DNA of 64,000 bases from Acanthosepion pharaonis (GCA_903632075.3 CAHIKZ030000059.1:755001-819000), one strand, 5' to 3'. Shown: positions 11,573 through 23,060, numbered from the stretch's first letter. Program-made: numbers and translations. Notes: generated by a model from the sequence alone, not told the origin.

Positions 11573-12635
11573 TTCTGCTGAGTCAAATGCCTTTTCGTAT
11601 TAAACCAAAACTATGCGCAATAATTTTTTTTCTCACTGATTATTGAGCAGTAACTCCCAAACATACTTGTAAGATTGGCCGAGTTTATTTTTTTATCTAA
11701 TGTATTTTGTGAATAATTCCTACAAGTACAAAAGTAAATGTAAGCTTGTCATAAGTGTCAGCGGATGACATTAAATAAAAAGAATCATGAAGATAAAGGA
11801 AACCAACATATGTGAATGAGGGGAAATGCTTTTAACAAGTCATAATGGAAGGTAATATGTTGAAAATGTAAAGGAGTGTAATGAATGTATTATGCACGCT
11901 GTGACGTTCGGCTGAGAAACATGCAAATTAAGAATATCGCCTGAAAACAAAGTCAGAAATGCACACAGATCAATTAAAAGGTCAATGTTAAGGAGAAAGA
12001 TGTCAGCATCGGAAAACAGATCATAAAAGATTAAATAGAAGTTATTAAATGAAGAAGATGGAGGTGGTTGTGGAAAATATCAGGAGGAAAATATAACAGA
12101 CGAAATAGAATTATTTTTTTTTTTATTATGACCGAATATATAGGAAAGGTAGCGGGCAAAAGAAGAAATTAGAGACTAGAGAGATGGAATAAAGACGATG
12201 TTTTTCAGTCATAACAGAGAATATCATAGATACTGTTTTCATAGAAAGGATTTTTTAATTAATTCATCCCAAGCACGACAATAATGCCTCTAAGACGCAA
12301 GGGGCTACTGGATGTAAAAACAATGAGATCACTTTAGAAGGAAGTGAAAATCCAAGTTCAAACATGAAACAAGGGATAAAACTTTACTCTTGTGCAAAAA
12401 AAACCCGAAAGTATGAACCGGGCGATAGGTGAACCTATCTACTCCTATTGAGAAAGAAATAAGAAATAAATAGCAAATAGCATTTGCCCTGTAGTAGACG
12501 AGAAATTAGTACTGTTTCTTTTGATAGTAAATATAATTATGAAGAATTCATTTGATGAATTACGCATTTAGCTCTTAGGATTATTCGTCAAGTTTATCTA
12601 AAATATGTCGGCTGGTACAAAATAATAAGCACTAT
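11573..12635. repeat. 1.06-kb dispersed repeat, copy 1 (rearranged LINE plus SINE-B)
   Basis: Almost the same sequence recurs at 46079-47163 in the same orientation with only scattered substitutions and small indels. The left part encodes on the minus strand the RT motif KAFDS (11580-11600). The right part encodes on the plus strand a LINE C-terminal stretch (VRNAHRSIKRSML near 11950). It also contains a minus-strand SINE-B (12250-12470). Copy 1 lies inside a REL-LINE copy, so this copy arrived later than that LINE. Confidence 0.85.
12250..12470 (-). mobile_element. SINE-B (LINE-B tailed), copy in 1.06-kb repeat
   Basis: On the minus strand a tRNA-like head (GATAGGTTCACCTATCGCCC) is followed by about 120 bp of body and by the tail GCCCCTTGCGTCTTAGAGGC (12289-12308 region) that matches the 3' UTR of LINE-B at 18990-19050. 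The tail ends in AATTAATTAAAAAAT. Head assignment to a particular tRNA is uncertain. Confidence 0.55.
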
Positions 12636-12639
12636 TTAT

Positions 12640-13080
12640 TTACTAGATTGCTTATTGTAATGTCTGTTAAATCTTCGACTAATTTTGCTTGATTCACACT
12701 TTATAAAATAGTAAATGAAGATTTCCTTTTAGTTTGTACTATATTTTAATAACTTAGTAATTGTTTACTAATTTATGAATAAATTTTTTCACCTTTATTT
12801 CTTTATAAATTGGTAAATGATAAATATTGCATTGCATTTGTTTTAATTGCATTACTTCTCACAATGTTGTAAAAATAAAATTATTCTTGTAAATAAACAA
12901 TCAGATAAAGAAATAGTCTTTAATATTTTTGTTGTAAATTCTCCAGAACAAAACAAAAATGCATATATTCACTTTCATCATGTGTTAAGTTATATTCCAA
13001 TTCTAATCATCGCTTTTGAAGACAATAAGCTTTGACGAGGAGTCGAGGTAGCTAAAATAAGTTAAAGTAAAAACCGTCCT
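12640..13080. other. AT-rich insert flank without gene
   Basis: Very AT-rich sequence between the 1.06-kb repeat and the resumed REL-LINE. It is part of what split that LINE. No features are recognisable. Confidence 0.45.
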
Positions 13081-13084
13081 GTTG

Positions 13085-13640
13085 ACATTATGCTTTATTG
13101 TGGGCACGTTTATCCATGTTTGCCGATCATCTTATCTCAGGATGCTCAATATTGGCAATCGATGAGTACAAAAGCCTTCATGACAGGTCAATATCTGCAT
13201 TGGAAGATCTGTTATGAGTACGCGATAAGAACAACTACAAACTGGTATGAACCTCAACCGCAATCGGTTGTTGAGGGGGACAGATGTTACCAATCTCTGA
13301 TGTTTTTTTCTATCAACACAGATCGAACAATACAAGGAAATCGGTCAGACATTATTATCAAAGACGGAAAAGAAAATGTTTACACACTAATTGACATGAG
13401 CGTACCAAATAGCAAAAAAAATATTTGCGAAGGATTTTTATAAAAACTAAGCAAATAGAAGGAATATGGAAATCGAAAAGAAATATGGCCCTTAAATATT
13501 AAAACTGTTCCTGTTGTTGTTTGAGCTTTGGGTTTCGAAAAAGATCTCAAGAACAAATCAACAGAATCCCATGTGCGCCATCTCTATAGGAAATCCAAAA
13601 AAAGAGTTCTAACACGCACAGTCCTTATCCTGTGAAGAGC
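13085..13640 (+). mobile_element. REL-LINE copy 2, second part (endonuclease)
   Basis: Frames give ADHLISGCSILAIDEYKSLH (second half of the CCHC finger), WYEPQPQSVVEGD and NRSDIIIKDGKENVYTLIDM, corresponding to the RPD-x(12-14)-D endonuclease motif with Pro changed to Ser. The continuous frame 13090-13443 covers most of the endonuclease. It continues exactly where the 10885-11360 fragment stops, so one copy was split by about 1.7 kb. Confidence 0.7.
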
Positions 13641-13649
13641 TTTGTCCCT

Positions 13650-14828
13650 TTATGCTTTTTGTATGTTGATAGTTGTCTTTTGGTTAAGTGGAAACAAAAA
13701 AAAAACATTTCATAGTTCGCTTCACCCCAGGTCACTGGTTACGACCCGGCACGAGATTATAAAACAAAGGCAAATGAAAAATATTTTTATAATAATAATA
13801 ATAATAATAATAATTGTGGGGAAAAGAAGATGAGATTATAAGTAACCCACTAGCAATTAGAAGAAGCAGAAAGACGACAATGGAACTTAATGGAAAAACA
13901 AAATTCATAAAAATCCGCTATTTTCCCCATTTTGACAGTTTGCTGTTGATTATACTTTAAATACTTTTACGTGAGCATTTTTATCATTCTAGGCATTCTA
14001 CCGGGGAAATATGACGTTTATGCTTTTTTTTTCTCGCTTCCATAAGCTGCCCCAACTTGAAATAACACATGCGTTATGACAGATATCGCCTGAGTTAAAA
14101 TGTTTGCGTCACGGAATCCGCAATAATCCTGAGTAGAATAAATACAGAAATAAAAAGAATTACAAGACATGATGAATGATGGAAAAACGAATTGTAATTC
14201 ATAAAGCAAAAAAAAAAAAATAACACTAGGATGAGAGATGAATAAAAAAATTAATAGAAATTTTTTAAAAAAGACAAAAAGATTGAGATTAAAAACATGT
14301 TTATTCTTGGAGGAAAAAAAACTTCAAGATTCTACGTCTCCGTTACGTCTTATCAGGTCTGGATTTATAGAATGTTAGAAGAAACCTTAATGAAAGCCCA
14401 ATTTCCGGGGCGGAGGGTCAGTAAGATAATTCATCAGAATTATTCTGCCTATCACTTCGCTTATCTGGTAAGTTTGGCGTCAGCAGTTATAAATTTGATG
14501 AAAGACATGTTTTCCATGTAAGATTTCTAATATAAAGTGTAACAACTTGCAAAACCGTATCAGAAGTCTTGTATCAGTGGATTATTCTTTAGTTCTTGTT
14601 CTCTACTTGTATATATAATTTTTGATTAACTTTCAAAACGGTTAAATTAATATGGTCAAAATGTATATTACAGAAGCCGCGATGTGTGGTGAATTCTGTA
14701 CCATTTATGGTTAGTAAATTTCTGGAATGATAACAATTGTTCTTCCTAGTTTATATCAATCTGAATGGATAAAGTTTAAAAAGAAATGCTTATATCGTGA
14801 AGACATTTTCATAACCTACCTATTTATT
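13650..14828. other. Unassigned DNA
   Basis: Contains a short (AAT)n run at 13788-13813 and several A-rich runs. Open frames here lack recognisable domains. I see nothing further. Confidence 0.45.
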
Positions 14829-14839
14829 GATCTTGACAT

Positions 14840-15247
14840 TATCTGTCTATATTTCTGAGATGAGGTATTATGTACATTGTTTACATTATTCGGACTATTG
14901 TCCCCATCTTTGTCACCTTTATCCACTGTGCCAGATGTCCTTCAAGGACACATGGCACAGTGGATAAAGGCGTTGGTTAGATCCAGTGACAAGACCCAAA
15001 GAGTGTGAGTTCAATACCCGATTAAGGCAGTGGAGAACTTTTAGAGGGAAATTAACAGGAGATAACTAATAACTGACATCCATTAAACTTGGCACGTGGA
15101 ACTAGAACAGTTTACCCCAGTGAGCGAAATAAAGGGTTCAGTTCGACATCCCAGCCAGCTGAAGAAGGCTGGAGCGTACAACGTCCGAAACGTTGTAATA
15201 AATATGGCGTAAAAGATGAGGACAATAGTCCGAATAATGTAAATAAT
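14840..15247 (+). mobile_element. Composite inverted-repeat element, copy 1
   Basis: The ends are inverted repeats of about 40 bp (14878-14916 against 15208-15246), sharing ACATTATTCGGACTATTGTC. Imperfect 11-bp flanks (GATCTTGACAT at 14829, GATCGAGACAT at 15248) look like a target-site duplication. Inside are a tRNA-like head (GGCACAGTGGATAAAGGCG, 14954) and near the right end a hammerhead-like core: CTGAAGA (15159-15165) and CGAAAC (15186-15191). A second copy with much longer inverted arms is at 47537-48014. The architecture may derive from Penelope-like terminal repeats, but this is inference. Confidence 0.6.
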
Positions 15248-15299
15248 GATCGAGACATATATTATAGAAAAAATTAAATATTACAGGTTGTCAAAAATT

Positions 15300-15700
15300 T
15301 ATTTTGACAGGATGCAAGAGGCACGGTGGAATAATGAATAGCGGATCTGACTGAGAAAATCCAGTTCGAATTCCAGTCGAATCCGTTACATTCACTTACG
15401 TGCTAGTACCTTTGGGAATGGTATGAATCGTCTTCTCTCCACAGGACAGACTGGTTCTATAACCTTGGATGGCAACTGGTCTAGAAGGACAACTCTGAAT
15501 TCAAAACCTAGGGAGGATCTTTTGGGGATCTTGTGGCACACGGTTCACCAGGTCTCTGTATCTGGCTTTTCAAAAAGTGTGGTTGGTTCTGCACAAAACC
15601 TTCACCACTATAATCAAATGATATGTGCTTGTGTCTAGCTATCGGTTCCTAGGAACTGAGCCGCTTGACCCATATATGTTTAATACGACGGGAGAGTCCA

Positions 15701-15702
<2 letters not shown>
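15300..15702 (+). mobile_element. SINE-A, near full-length copy
   Basis: A tRNA-like head (GAGGCACGGTGGAATAATG, box-B-like GTTCGAATTCC near 15365) is followed by a body of about 270 bp and the tail CGACGGGAGAGTCCACC, which runs straight into (TA)n. Further copies lie at 45382 and 51869 (minus strand) and 62282 (plus strand), with a head-only piece at 52430. The terminal 35-40 bp are shared with LINE-A 3' ends, implying mobilisation by that LINE. Confidence 0.75.
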
Positions 15703-15755
<53 letters not shown>

Positions 15756-15795
15756 CGTGTGTGTGTGTGTGTGTGTGTGAGCGTGTGTGTGTTTA
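15703..15795. repeat. (TA)n(TG)n microsatellite at SINE-A tail
   Basis: About 25 TA units followed by TG units; adjoins the SINE-A 3' end without a gap. Confidence 0.95.
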
Positions 15796-15810
15796 TAAAT
15801 ATACAGTATG

Positions 15811-16327
15811 CGATGGATAAATTGTTGTCAAAATAACACAAAAATGAAAATATATATTATCAAAATTACACAAAATTATCTTGAAATACTAAAGAGTAAA
15901 TTTATTCATCCACACTCTCCAGATAATTTCGTAATCTCCTGAAATTCTTCTGAACAGATAATTTCGTAATCAGTTCCTTGATGAAAAAATTTTTTCTGTT
16001 CTGAACGATTGGTTTTTAATTGACAGTGACTGAATGGCATGACATAATCCTGTTGCCAGATATCAGTTCAACTCTATTGATGCAATAAAAGGAAGTGCTG
16101 CGTTTTTGAGGTCTTCACCGAGAAATTTGGTGATTATTTTCTTATGAGAACGATTAGAGTGAGTTATCCGAGTTGCCGTACCTTCGTAATAACCATTAAA
16201 CTCTTTCCACATTGTTTGCACTGTCCTCAGAGTAAGACCCAAACACCCTAAAATGTACGTACTGGAACTTCCAGTGCGAATGCCAGTGAAATTGAAAATA
16301 TAAATGGCGACAATTTATCCATTGTAC
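15811..16327 (-). mobile_element. Mariner-derived internally deleted element (MITE-like)
   Basis: Terminal inverted repeats share ATGGATAAATTGT (15813 and, inverted, 16308-16322). The interior at 16145-16300 is clearly similar to the N-terminal end of the mariner at 34338-35375 (for example AACGATTAGAGTGAGTTATC and CACCCTAAAATGTACGTACT). Left of it the similarity is lost, so it is an internally deleted, non-autonomous derivative. Confidence 0.6.
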
Positions 16328-16470
16328 ACTTTATATATTATCTCTCACCGGTAGCATGACTCAGATTTTCCTGCACAACTTCAGGTGCTGGGTACGGACT
16401 GACCATTATATAATTTAAATTTTAATAAAATATTGGGCAATCCATTATAGGATATAACCTTTTTTTTTTA

Positions 16471-16474
<4 letters not shown>

Positions 16475-16513
<39 letters not shown>
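16475..16513. repeat. (TA)n microsatellite
   Basis: About 19 TA units after a T run. Confidence 0.95.
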
Positions 16514-16514
<1 letters not shown>

Positions 16515-16974
16515 TGTTAGGTGTGTGTATGTATTTAAAATAGAAGGATTTATATGTTATATTTAAAATATATACACGGATTTTTATTTTATATTCAAAA
16601 TAAAGCGGCATTAGTGCTATTAAAATAATATAAATTAAAATGTCGGATTTATATATATTTAAAAAAAAACTTAAGAAAAGTATTTTCATTTAAAATCGCG
16701 ATTTGTATTTTTATATTAATCATCATCGGGGATTACTGGATTTTTTAATTGTGGCATAAAGAAATATGGTATTAAAATATATTTGTAATACTAAAAGAAT
16801 ATTTTGCATGTATCCTGGGTTTTTTTGCAAGACAAACAGGTATTAATTGTTTTTTTATTTGTTTTAATTTTTAAAATTTAAATGAATGGACCTAAAAATG
16901 TAAAACAATTGCGATATATGACCTTTTGATGAAGTGTCAAATGCCGACCTTTTTGAGAGAAATGCAAGATTGAT

Positions 16975-17327
16975 ATCATCGTGATTCATAATGCAATCCC
17001 GTTGGGCTGGCCATATGGCAAAAAAGTGATCGCATTTTTTTTTTTACATTGAACTCCATAGTGGTCATAGAAATGTTGGTATACCTTGGCTTAAGCATAA
17101 AGTTAAACTGAAAAGGTACCTATGAAGAGATCAGAATATTGTTCTAGCTGCCATTCAGGAATAATGCACGATCAAGAAGTACGCATCAGTCGTCTGCGTG
17201 AAACACGAAAGTAAAATAAGACAGCTACCAATGTTACAGCTGCATTTGGATACAATATATTTTCCTGTACTGTTTGTGGTCTTTTTGTGCAGTTCTCCAG
17301 ACGGTCTCAAAAGACATGCCCGTCATA

Positions 17328-17330
<3 letters not shown>
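16975..17330 (+). mobile_element. LINE-A 3' end, decayed
   Basis: Frames give WAGHMAK (about 16995), SGHRNVG (17053) and then FSCTVCGLF (17256), with RHRH just before the (TA)n. This is the familiar end of an invertebrate RTE/jockey-like ORF2 (WAGH...GRP...C2H2). The copy at 59325-59600 (minus) is collinear. The 3' UTR tail is missing here because the sequence passes directly into (TA)n at 17331. Confidence 0.65.

Positions 17331-17402
<72 letters not shown>
17331..17402. repeat. (TA)n microsatellite
   Basis: About 36 TA units abutting the LINE-A coding end. Confidence 0.95.
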
Positions 17403-17404
<2 letters not shown>

Positions 17405-17510
17405 CACTAACATGTTAAATTTGATGACTTACTTTAAACATAATGATTAAAAATTGTAGTTTTATTTTATATATTATGTTGACATATTTAGATGGATGCC
17501 ATTTCAAAGG

Positions 17511-17518
<8 letters not shown>

Positions 17519-17564
<46 letters not shown>

Positions 17565-17625
17565 GTTTTTCTTTAGTTCACTGCTACCAGCAAGCAGTGT
17601 GTCTGAAGATTTTAATTTTAATATT

Positions 17626-17690
<65 letters not shown>
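17519..17690. repeat. Two (TA)n microsatellites
   Basis: Tracts at about 17519-17561 (preceded by a short CA run) and 17631-17690, separated by about 70 bp of unique sequence. Confidence 0.95.
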
Positions 17691-17694
<4 letters not shown>

Positions 17695-17979
17695 CTATTA
17701 AAATGTTCAAGTCAGGGAGCACGAAAAAATACTTGAATATCGAATTTTCGCCGTTGGTACTCATGATTACAATGAGTCGCAGTAAACTCTGCAAGGCCTC
17801 AGTTTGAAAGCATTTTTTTCAAATCCTGTCATAAGATTTACCTAACTGATACATCCAAATAATCAATGAAATCATTTATATTTATTTTTCATAGGCATAC
17901 TCACACAGTTACAGTTCACCTCTATATGAATTTTAAATGAATGTCTATTTAAGATAAAATTAACTTATATACACCAGAA

Positions 17980-19055
17980 CTCAACATCGAAAGCTGCCAT
18001 TGTCTCTTCTGATATATTTGTTCCTTGTGATCGAGGGTCAACAAACACCAGAGAGCATTGGTTCATATCCTTTTTCATGAAGGCAACTCTTCTAGATACT
18101 TTTGCAATAATTCATGTGTCCCCCAACAAATTTATCCTTCGTCCTACTTTGATTTTTGATTTTCATTAACGACCTTCCGGATGATATCACATAACTTGAT
18201 ATCCATGCTAATGACACAAACATTTACTCCTGTCGCGATAGTAAGGCTGATCAGGTCAATAAAAATCAAAAACGGTTGATGTCAAAAACGACCTTGATGT
18301 CACTACGGTTAATTTTAACGCCTCCGAAACAAAACTCCTCTTTGCCAATTCTCTGAGAGACCCGTTTCTGCTTACCATCAGCATGGCTGATATTAACCTC
18401 CATGAGAGTAACTCTTTGCACCTTCTCGTTTTAACATTCTTGTCTCACATGAAGTGGAAAGACTATATTGAATCCATCGCTAAGTCAGCAGCTAAGAAAG
18501 CTGGTTAGCTATGTCTTGTGAGATCTATCTTTCATATCTATAAGTCCATTCTTAGAATATTGCTACAACATATGATCCGGTGACCCTGCTACATAGTCGT
18601 GATAAAATCCAAGGTAGAGTCTGCAATATTATAGGTACTAATCGTAAATTTGCTTCTACATGCATTTTTTATAAAAAAAAACAAAAAAAAAATTATGGTA
18701 ATTGTTCGGATGTGCTTATCGCTATGGTGGCTAGGCTTCTTGAATTTAAGCGCAGTACTAGACGGGCAAAATGGTCTGATCACTTTACATTTGAATTGCC
18801 TAAATTTACCCGTCAGTTTTATGCTAAAAGTTCCTTTGGTTGCACTTCTCTCATGTGGAGTCTTTTCCGGTTCCATGCTTTCCAGCCAACATTGTTCCTC
18901 AAAAAATTAAATGCAGTGTTAATCGTTATCTACTATCTCCTTGGTTCCTCTCCTATTAGTAAAGTTTCTGCTTTTTAATTGTTCAACTCCCAGTGAACCT
19001 CCTTGTGTCGTAGTGGCTTTATTGCCTTTCTTGGGGTAAATTCGATTTAAAAAAA
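17980..19055 (+). mobile_element. LINE-B, 5'-truncated copy with RT remnant
   Basis: Longest LINE-B piece. RT remnants: FLIFINDLPDDIT (about 18150) followed by DIHANDTNIYSC, where the expected catalytic (A/Y)DD is mutated to AND. Then MKWKDYIESIAKSAAKKAG-like residues with a frameshift, DKIQGRVCNIIGTN (18599-18640) and LPKFTRQFYAKSSFGC (18796). The 132-codon frame 18580-18978 is the C-terminus. The tail CCTTGTGTCGTAGTGGC (19001) and GGTAAATTCGATTT end in an A run at 19049. At least four frame disruptions; not active. Confidence 0.75.
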
Positions 19056-19140
19056 AAAAGAATGGGTCTTGTGCGTTCTATTTCATTTATTCCCAGGAAT
19101 TTTCCCGTTTCTCTCGACATACAAATACATATAAAGTTGC

Positions 19141-19141
<1 letters not shown>

Positions 19142-19196
<55 letters not shown>
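19142..19196. repeat. (TA)n microsatellite
   Basis: About 27 TA units. Confidence 0.95.
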
Positions 19197-19197
<1 letters not shown>

Positions 19198-19458
19198 CGC
19201 CAAATGTTATTCCTAGTGGATACCCATGTTTAAAATAGACTCCCTGTTTATTTTCTGTTTTAAACAATGAGTATTACGTCAATCGGACTTGGCACTTAAG
19301 AAGGCCCGCATTCTCGTATTTTCTTTATCAGGAGTTTTTCGAGTAGAAAAAAAAACGAAGCGACAAATTCGAAAACCTGTATCCTTAAAAATAACGTTTG
19401 AAGTAATAAAAAGATTCAGATTAATAATAAGTCCATTTATTCGTAGAGATATACCGAC

Positions 19459-19625
19459 TGTAACAGCAAAATTGTCCAAATAATGTAACAGCAAAATTGT
19501 CCAATTGTTAGATTAAGATTTGAACCGTTGTATCTTAGAAATGATTAAATATATCTTACTGGACTTCTCCGAGGTTTTTATAACACTAACGGACTATACT
19601 TTGAACGAATGCTGAACAGAAGCAT
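19459..19625 (-). mobile_element. Tc1-like right end with duplicated terminal repeat
   Basis: TGTAACAGCAAAATTGTCC occurs twice in tandem (19459-19477 and 19484-19502), followed by about 110 bp that is the reverse complement of 21125-21239. It is therefore the right end of another copy of the same element in the opposite orientation. Confidence 0.6.
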
Positions 19626-19727
19626 CATAATTAAATCAATCAAGAACGAAAATTAAATGTTTATCATTATTTAATCATAGCTATTGTCCAAATAATGTAA
19701 CAGCATAATTGTCCGCCCCACAAAATG

Positions 19728-19732
<5 letters not shown>

Positions 19733-19775
<43 letters not shown>
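19733..19775. repeat. (TA)n microsatellite inside Tc1-like left end
   Basis: About 21 TA units placed between AATGTTTAA and the run of A; the copy at 2640 has only TATTTAAAAAC at this point, so the array expanded within the element. Confidence 0.9.
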
Positions 19776-19781
<6 letters not shown>

Positions 19782-20305
19782 AAAAAAAACACTAAACTAA
19801 TGGAGTTTCTCTTTTCCGGTTTTACAGGATTTGTCGTATGAATCATTGAAACATATTTTGACTTATTCAGCTAGAAAAAGAACACTTTAAAATCGTTGAG
19901 AAATGGTGAGAGGAAAATATCATTCAGGCCTTTCGTAATAATAATGACAACATTCACACCGTGGCATCCATTTTCAAAGTCTATTCAAGAACCATCAAGA
20001 TTACGGTAAATAAGTTTAAAAAAAAAAGAGGGAATATAGAGAGGAAAACTGGATCAGGAGGTCACAACAGCAAGAGGTAACACCATTTCAACTTAGAAAT
20101 CAAGTTAGAGATCAATTAGAAAAGATCCAACTTAATCCATAAGATATTTGTCAGGTGAGAGAGGAGTTTCACCTATGACAGTTCAAAGAGCAGGGGAAAA
20201 AAACTACAAATGATGTCGTACGTGAAACCTCTAAGGCACCTTGTTACTACCCTGACAGAAGGTTAGAAGGTGAAAACCATCTTGAGTAAAAATGATCCTG
20301 GAATA

Positions 20306-20307
<2 letters not shown>

Positions 20308-20352
<45 letters not shown>
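20308..20352. repeat. (TA)n microsatellite
   Basis: About 22 TA units. Confidence 0.95.
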
Positions 20353-20356
<4 letters not shown>

Positions 20357-20740
20357 AAAAAAATTATAACATAAATATGTTATAAAATCACTACAAAAAT
20401 AGCCATTCTGTTTCAACATCCTCGGGGTCTTATCAAGTGATGATGTTGAAGATAAAATAAATGGTTTTAAAAGTTTCAAATTAATTAACGATCCTACACT
20501 AGGGGGAAACATTGTTACAAAAGCTAGAATAACCAATCAAAAACCAAGTATAGGATGATTCAAAAGCTTGACAACGAAATCATGTTATAATAGCTAAAGA
20601 TCTGAATAGCTATTATAATTATTCTGATTGGTTATAATTTTTTTATAAATAATAATTATATCTGCTCTACTTTGTATTGAGCACTCTTTTAAGAATAGTA
20701 ATTGTTGGTTATTGGAATTCATTCCGTATATACCAATTAT

Positions 20741-20994
<254 letters not shown>

Positions 20995-21329
20995 CTTGAT
21001 ATCAATCATTCATAAGCTTCCGAAATTTAGCTTTGATTAATTTATGATGAGCATGTCATTTTCGTTTATGATCGAATTTATTACGATACTTCTGTTAAGC
21101 TTAGCGAGTAATTATACATACTTATTGCTCAAAGTAGAGTCCAATAGTATTATAAAAACCTCGGAGAATTCCAGTATTATATCTTTAATCATTTCTAAGA
21201 TAGAATGTTTCAAATCAATTGAACAATTTTGCTGTTACACGATTTAGACAATTTTGTTTTTATACTCGGTACCTTAGGTAGGTTACCTGATCTTCCCCTC
21301 CCTCCCACTTAGCATCATTATGTCCTCTA

Positions 21330-21697
21330 GTGTTAATTTTTCCAAGCATTCTTTCCCAACCTGATAATACAAGCTATCATTGTGAGAATTTGTTACCTAG
21401 ACATTCCGAATTTAAGCGCAGTAATAATTTGGCGACGAGGTCTCCTCAGTTTTCGGTTGAGTTGCTAAATTCTATGCTAACAGTTTCTTTTCTCGCACTT
21501 TGTTATGGACCCCATTTCGCTTCCATGCATTCCAGCCAACTTTAATCTGAAAGAAATTAAATGTAATGTCAATCGGTATTGACTGTTCGCCTTGTTACTC
21601 TTCTTTTGTTCTTGCTCCTTAGCAATGTTTCTAATTCTTACATACTCAGTAACTCCTATGTGTCAGTGGCTTTACTACCTTGCTCAGGACAAAATCG

Positions 21698-21698
<1 letters not shown>
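21330..21698 (+). mobile_element. LINE-B 3' end
   Basis: Contains EFKRSNNLATRSPQFSVELL (about 21410), FHASQPT-like decay and LKEIKCNVNRY (about 21548), then a 3' UTR with CCTATGTGTCAGTGGC (21655) ending ACAAAATCGATT directly at (TA)n. It is a 5'-truncated copy. Confidence 0.65.

Positions 21699-21752
<54 letters not shown>
21699..21752. repeat. (TA)n microsatellite at LINE-B tail
   Basis: About 27 TA units starting immediately after the LINE-B terminal ATCGATT. Confidence 0.95.
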
Positions 21753-21755
<3 letters not shown>

Positions 21756-21759
21756 GAAA

Positions 21760-22375
21760 GGAAAAGACAGAAAATATTTTTAGGGAAAACTATATGTGTG
21801 GAATTCTAATGTTTCTTCTTTTTGTTTCAGAATTAGCTTGGAGGTCTTGAAATGTGGCATGTAAAGCAGGAAGCAATGAATGTACAAATACAATGAATTA
21901 CGTCGAGAGAATATGTATGATTCCTTTGAAGATCGAAACTGAACGGTAGAAAAATAATAGAACTGATATAACAAGCTTGGACAATATTAAGAGTAAGTTA
22001 CAATGGATGGCTACCAAACTCGGCGATAAAGTATTTGAAATAGTTGGATTTATTTAGAATGCACCACAAAGACTATATGCAAAAATGAATCTATGAACTT
22101 GCAATCTTGTCCCACTATGATAAAATCAAGAAGAAATTTTGTCGCTCTGAACAAGGACAAATATATCTTTCATATTATGAACGCGTCTGTACTGTCGAAC
22201 CTCACATTAGAAAAATATGAAAAAAGAAAAGAGAACTTTGGAATTCGACTATGAAATGCAGAATTTGTGCAGATCAATGTTAATTTTTTGATTAGAACTC
22301 TGTAGGCAAAAATTAAAAAGATTTAATATAGCAGAAAGTTTTCGGAATATCCAAAAACCGACTGTACATGTGTCT
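21760..22375. other. Unassigned DNA
   Basis: No coding frame or repeat ends recognised. Confidence 0.4.
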
Positions 22376-22430
22376 GTTTAATTGTTTCTTCCCAAGCAAG
22401 TTAATAACGTCACTGAGACGGAAGGGGGTA
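22376..22430 (-). mobile_element. SINE-B / LINE-B tail fragment
   Basis: TTCCCAAGCAAGTTAATAAC then GAGACGGAAGGGGGTACTG is the minus-strand LINE-B/SINE-B tail also seen at 12252 and 46781. The SINE body beyond it is replaced by the minisatellite. Confidence 0.5.
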
Positions 22431-22588
22431 CTGTGAGTGAAAGAATATGAGAAAAGAGGTTACTGTGAATGAAAGAATATGAGAAAAAGGTTTACTGTGA
22501 GTAAAAGAATATGAGAAAAAGGAGTTACAGTCGGTGAAAGAATATGAGAAAAGGGATTAATATGAATAAAAAATATATGAGAAAACGT
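22429..22588. repeat. Minisatellite, period 32 bp, about 5 units
   Basis: Units begin at 22429, 22461, 22493, 22525 and about 22557 and share GAAAGAATATGAGAAAA. The first three are nearly identical and the last is degenerate. Confidence 0.85.
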
Positions 22589-22919
22589 GAGAGTAAAATT
22601 CAATAAAAAGTTCAGCATTCAAGGAAACAAATTTAGCGATTGATTTTGCATTTTAAATTATTTTGGAGATAACATTGTAAACAAGAAACCGAAAGAGAGT
22701 TTCACGGGTGAGAAGTGCGAGAAAAGAAATTATTAAAATATAACTTACAGTTATTTCAACAGTAACACAATGGAATCTTGTTATTAGTCTAGTACCACGT
22801 CTAAATTCACGCAAAGGACGCATAAATATATACAAGGCCGACGTATGTATGGAGAAAGGCAGGTCGTCACCGACTATCGTACACCTAGCTAATCTGATTC
22901 GCGACAAATGCTTACAACT

Positions 22920-23060
22920 GATCTATTACCACAATAATTTATTCATCGGCATCCAGTCCCACATATTAAATGATTTTCTAAGCGTAGCTTAGATGTGGCG
23001 CAAGGCCGAATGTGTGGAGTACCCAATGAGTATCGAACTCATTACTCAGTCGTAAATGAT
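22920..23060. repeat. Dispersed repeat, possibly tRNA-derived
   Basis: ATTTTCTAAGCGTAGCTTAG (22974) with the following GTGGCGCAAGG recurs inverted at 47205-47242. Downstream GAGTATCGAACTC resembles a box B, but no clear head is found. Confidence 0.4.

Noticed and set aside
15159..15191. Confident hammerhead ribozyme call
   Set aside because: CTGAAGA and CGAAAC are at suitable distance, but stem closure next to GAAA is non-canonical and stems I and III are not evident by eye; kept only as a finding to test.
18589..18910. Overlapping frames on both strands inside LINE-B
   Set aside because: Only 18580-18978 plus strand matches the LINE C-terminus; the others are out of frame.
22429..22588. 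CRISPR-like array (32-bp units)
   Set aside because: Units are contiguous without variable spacers, degenerate and eukaryotic in context.
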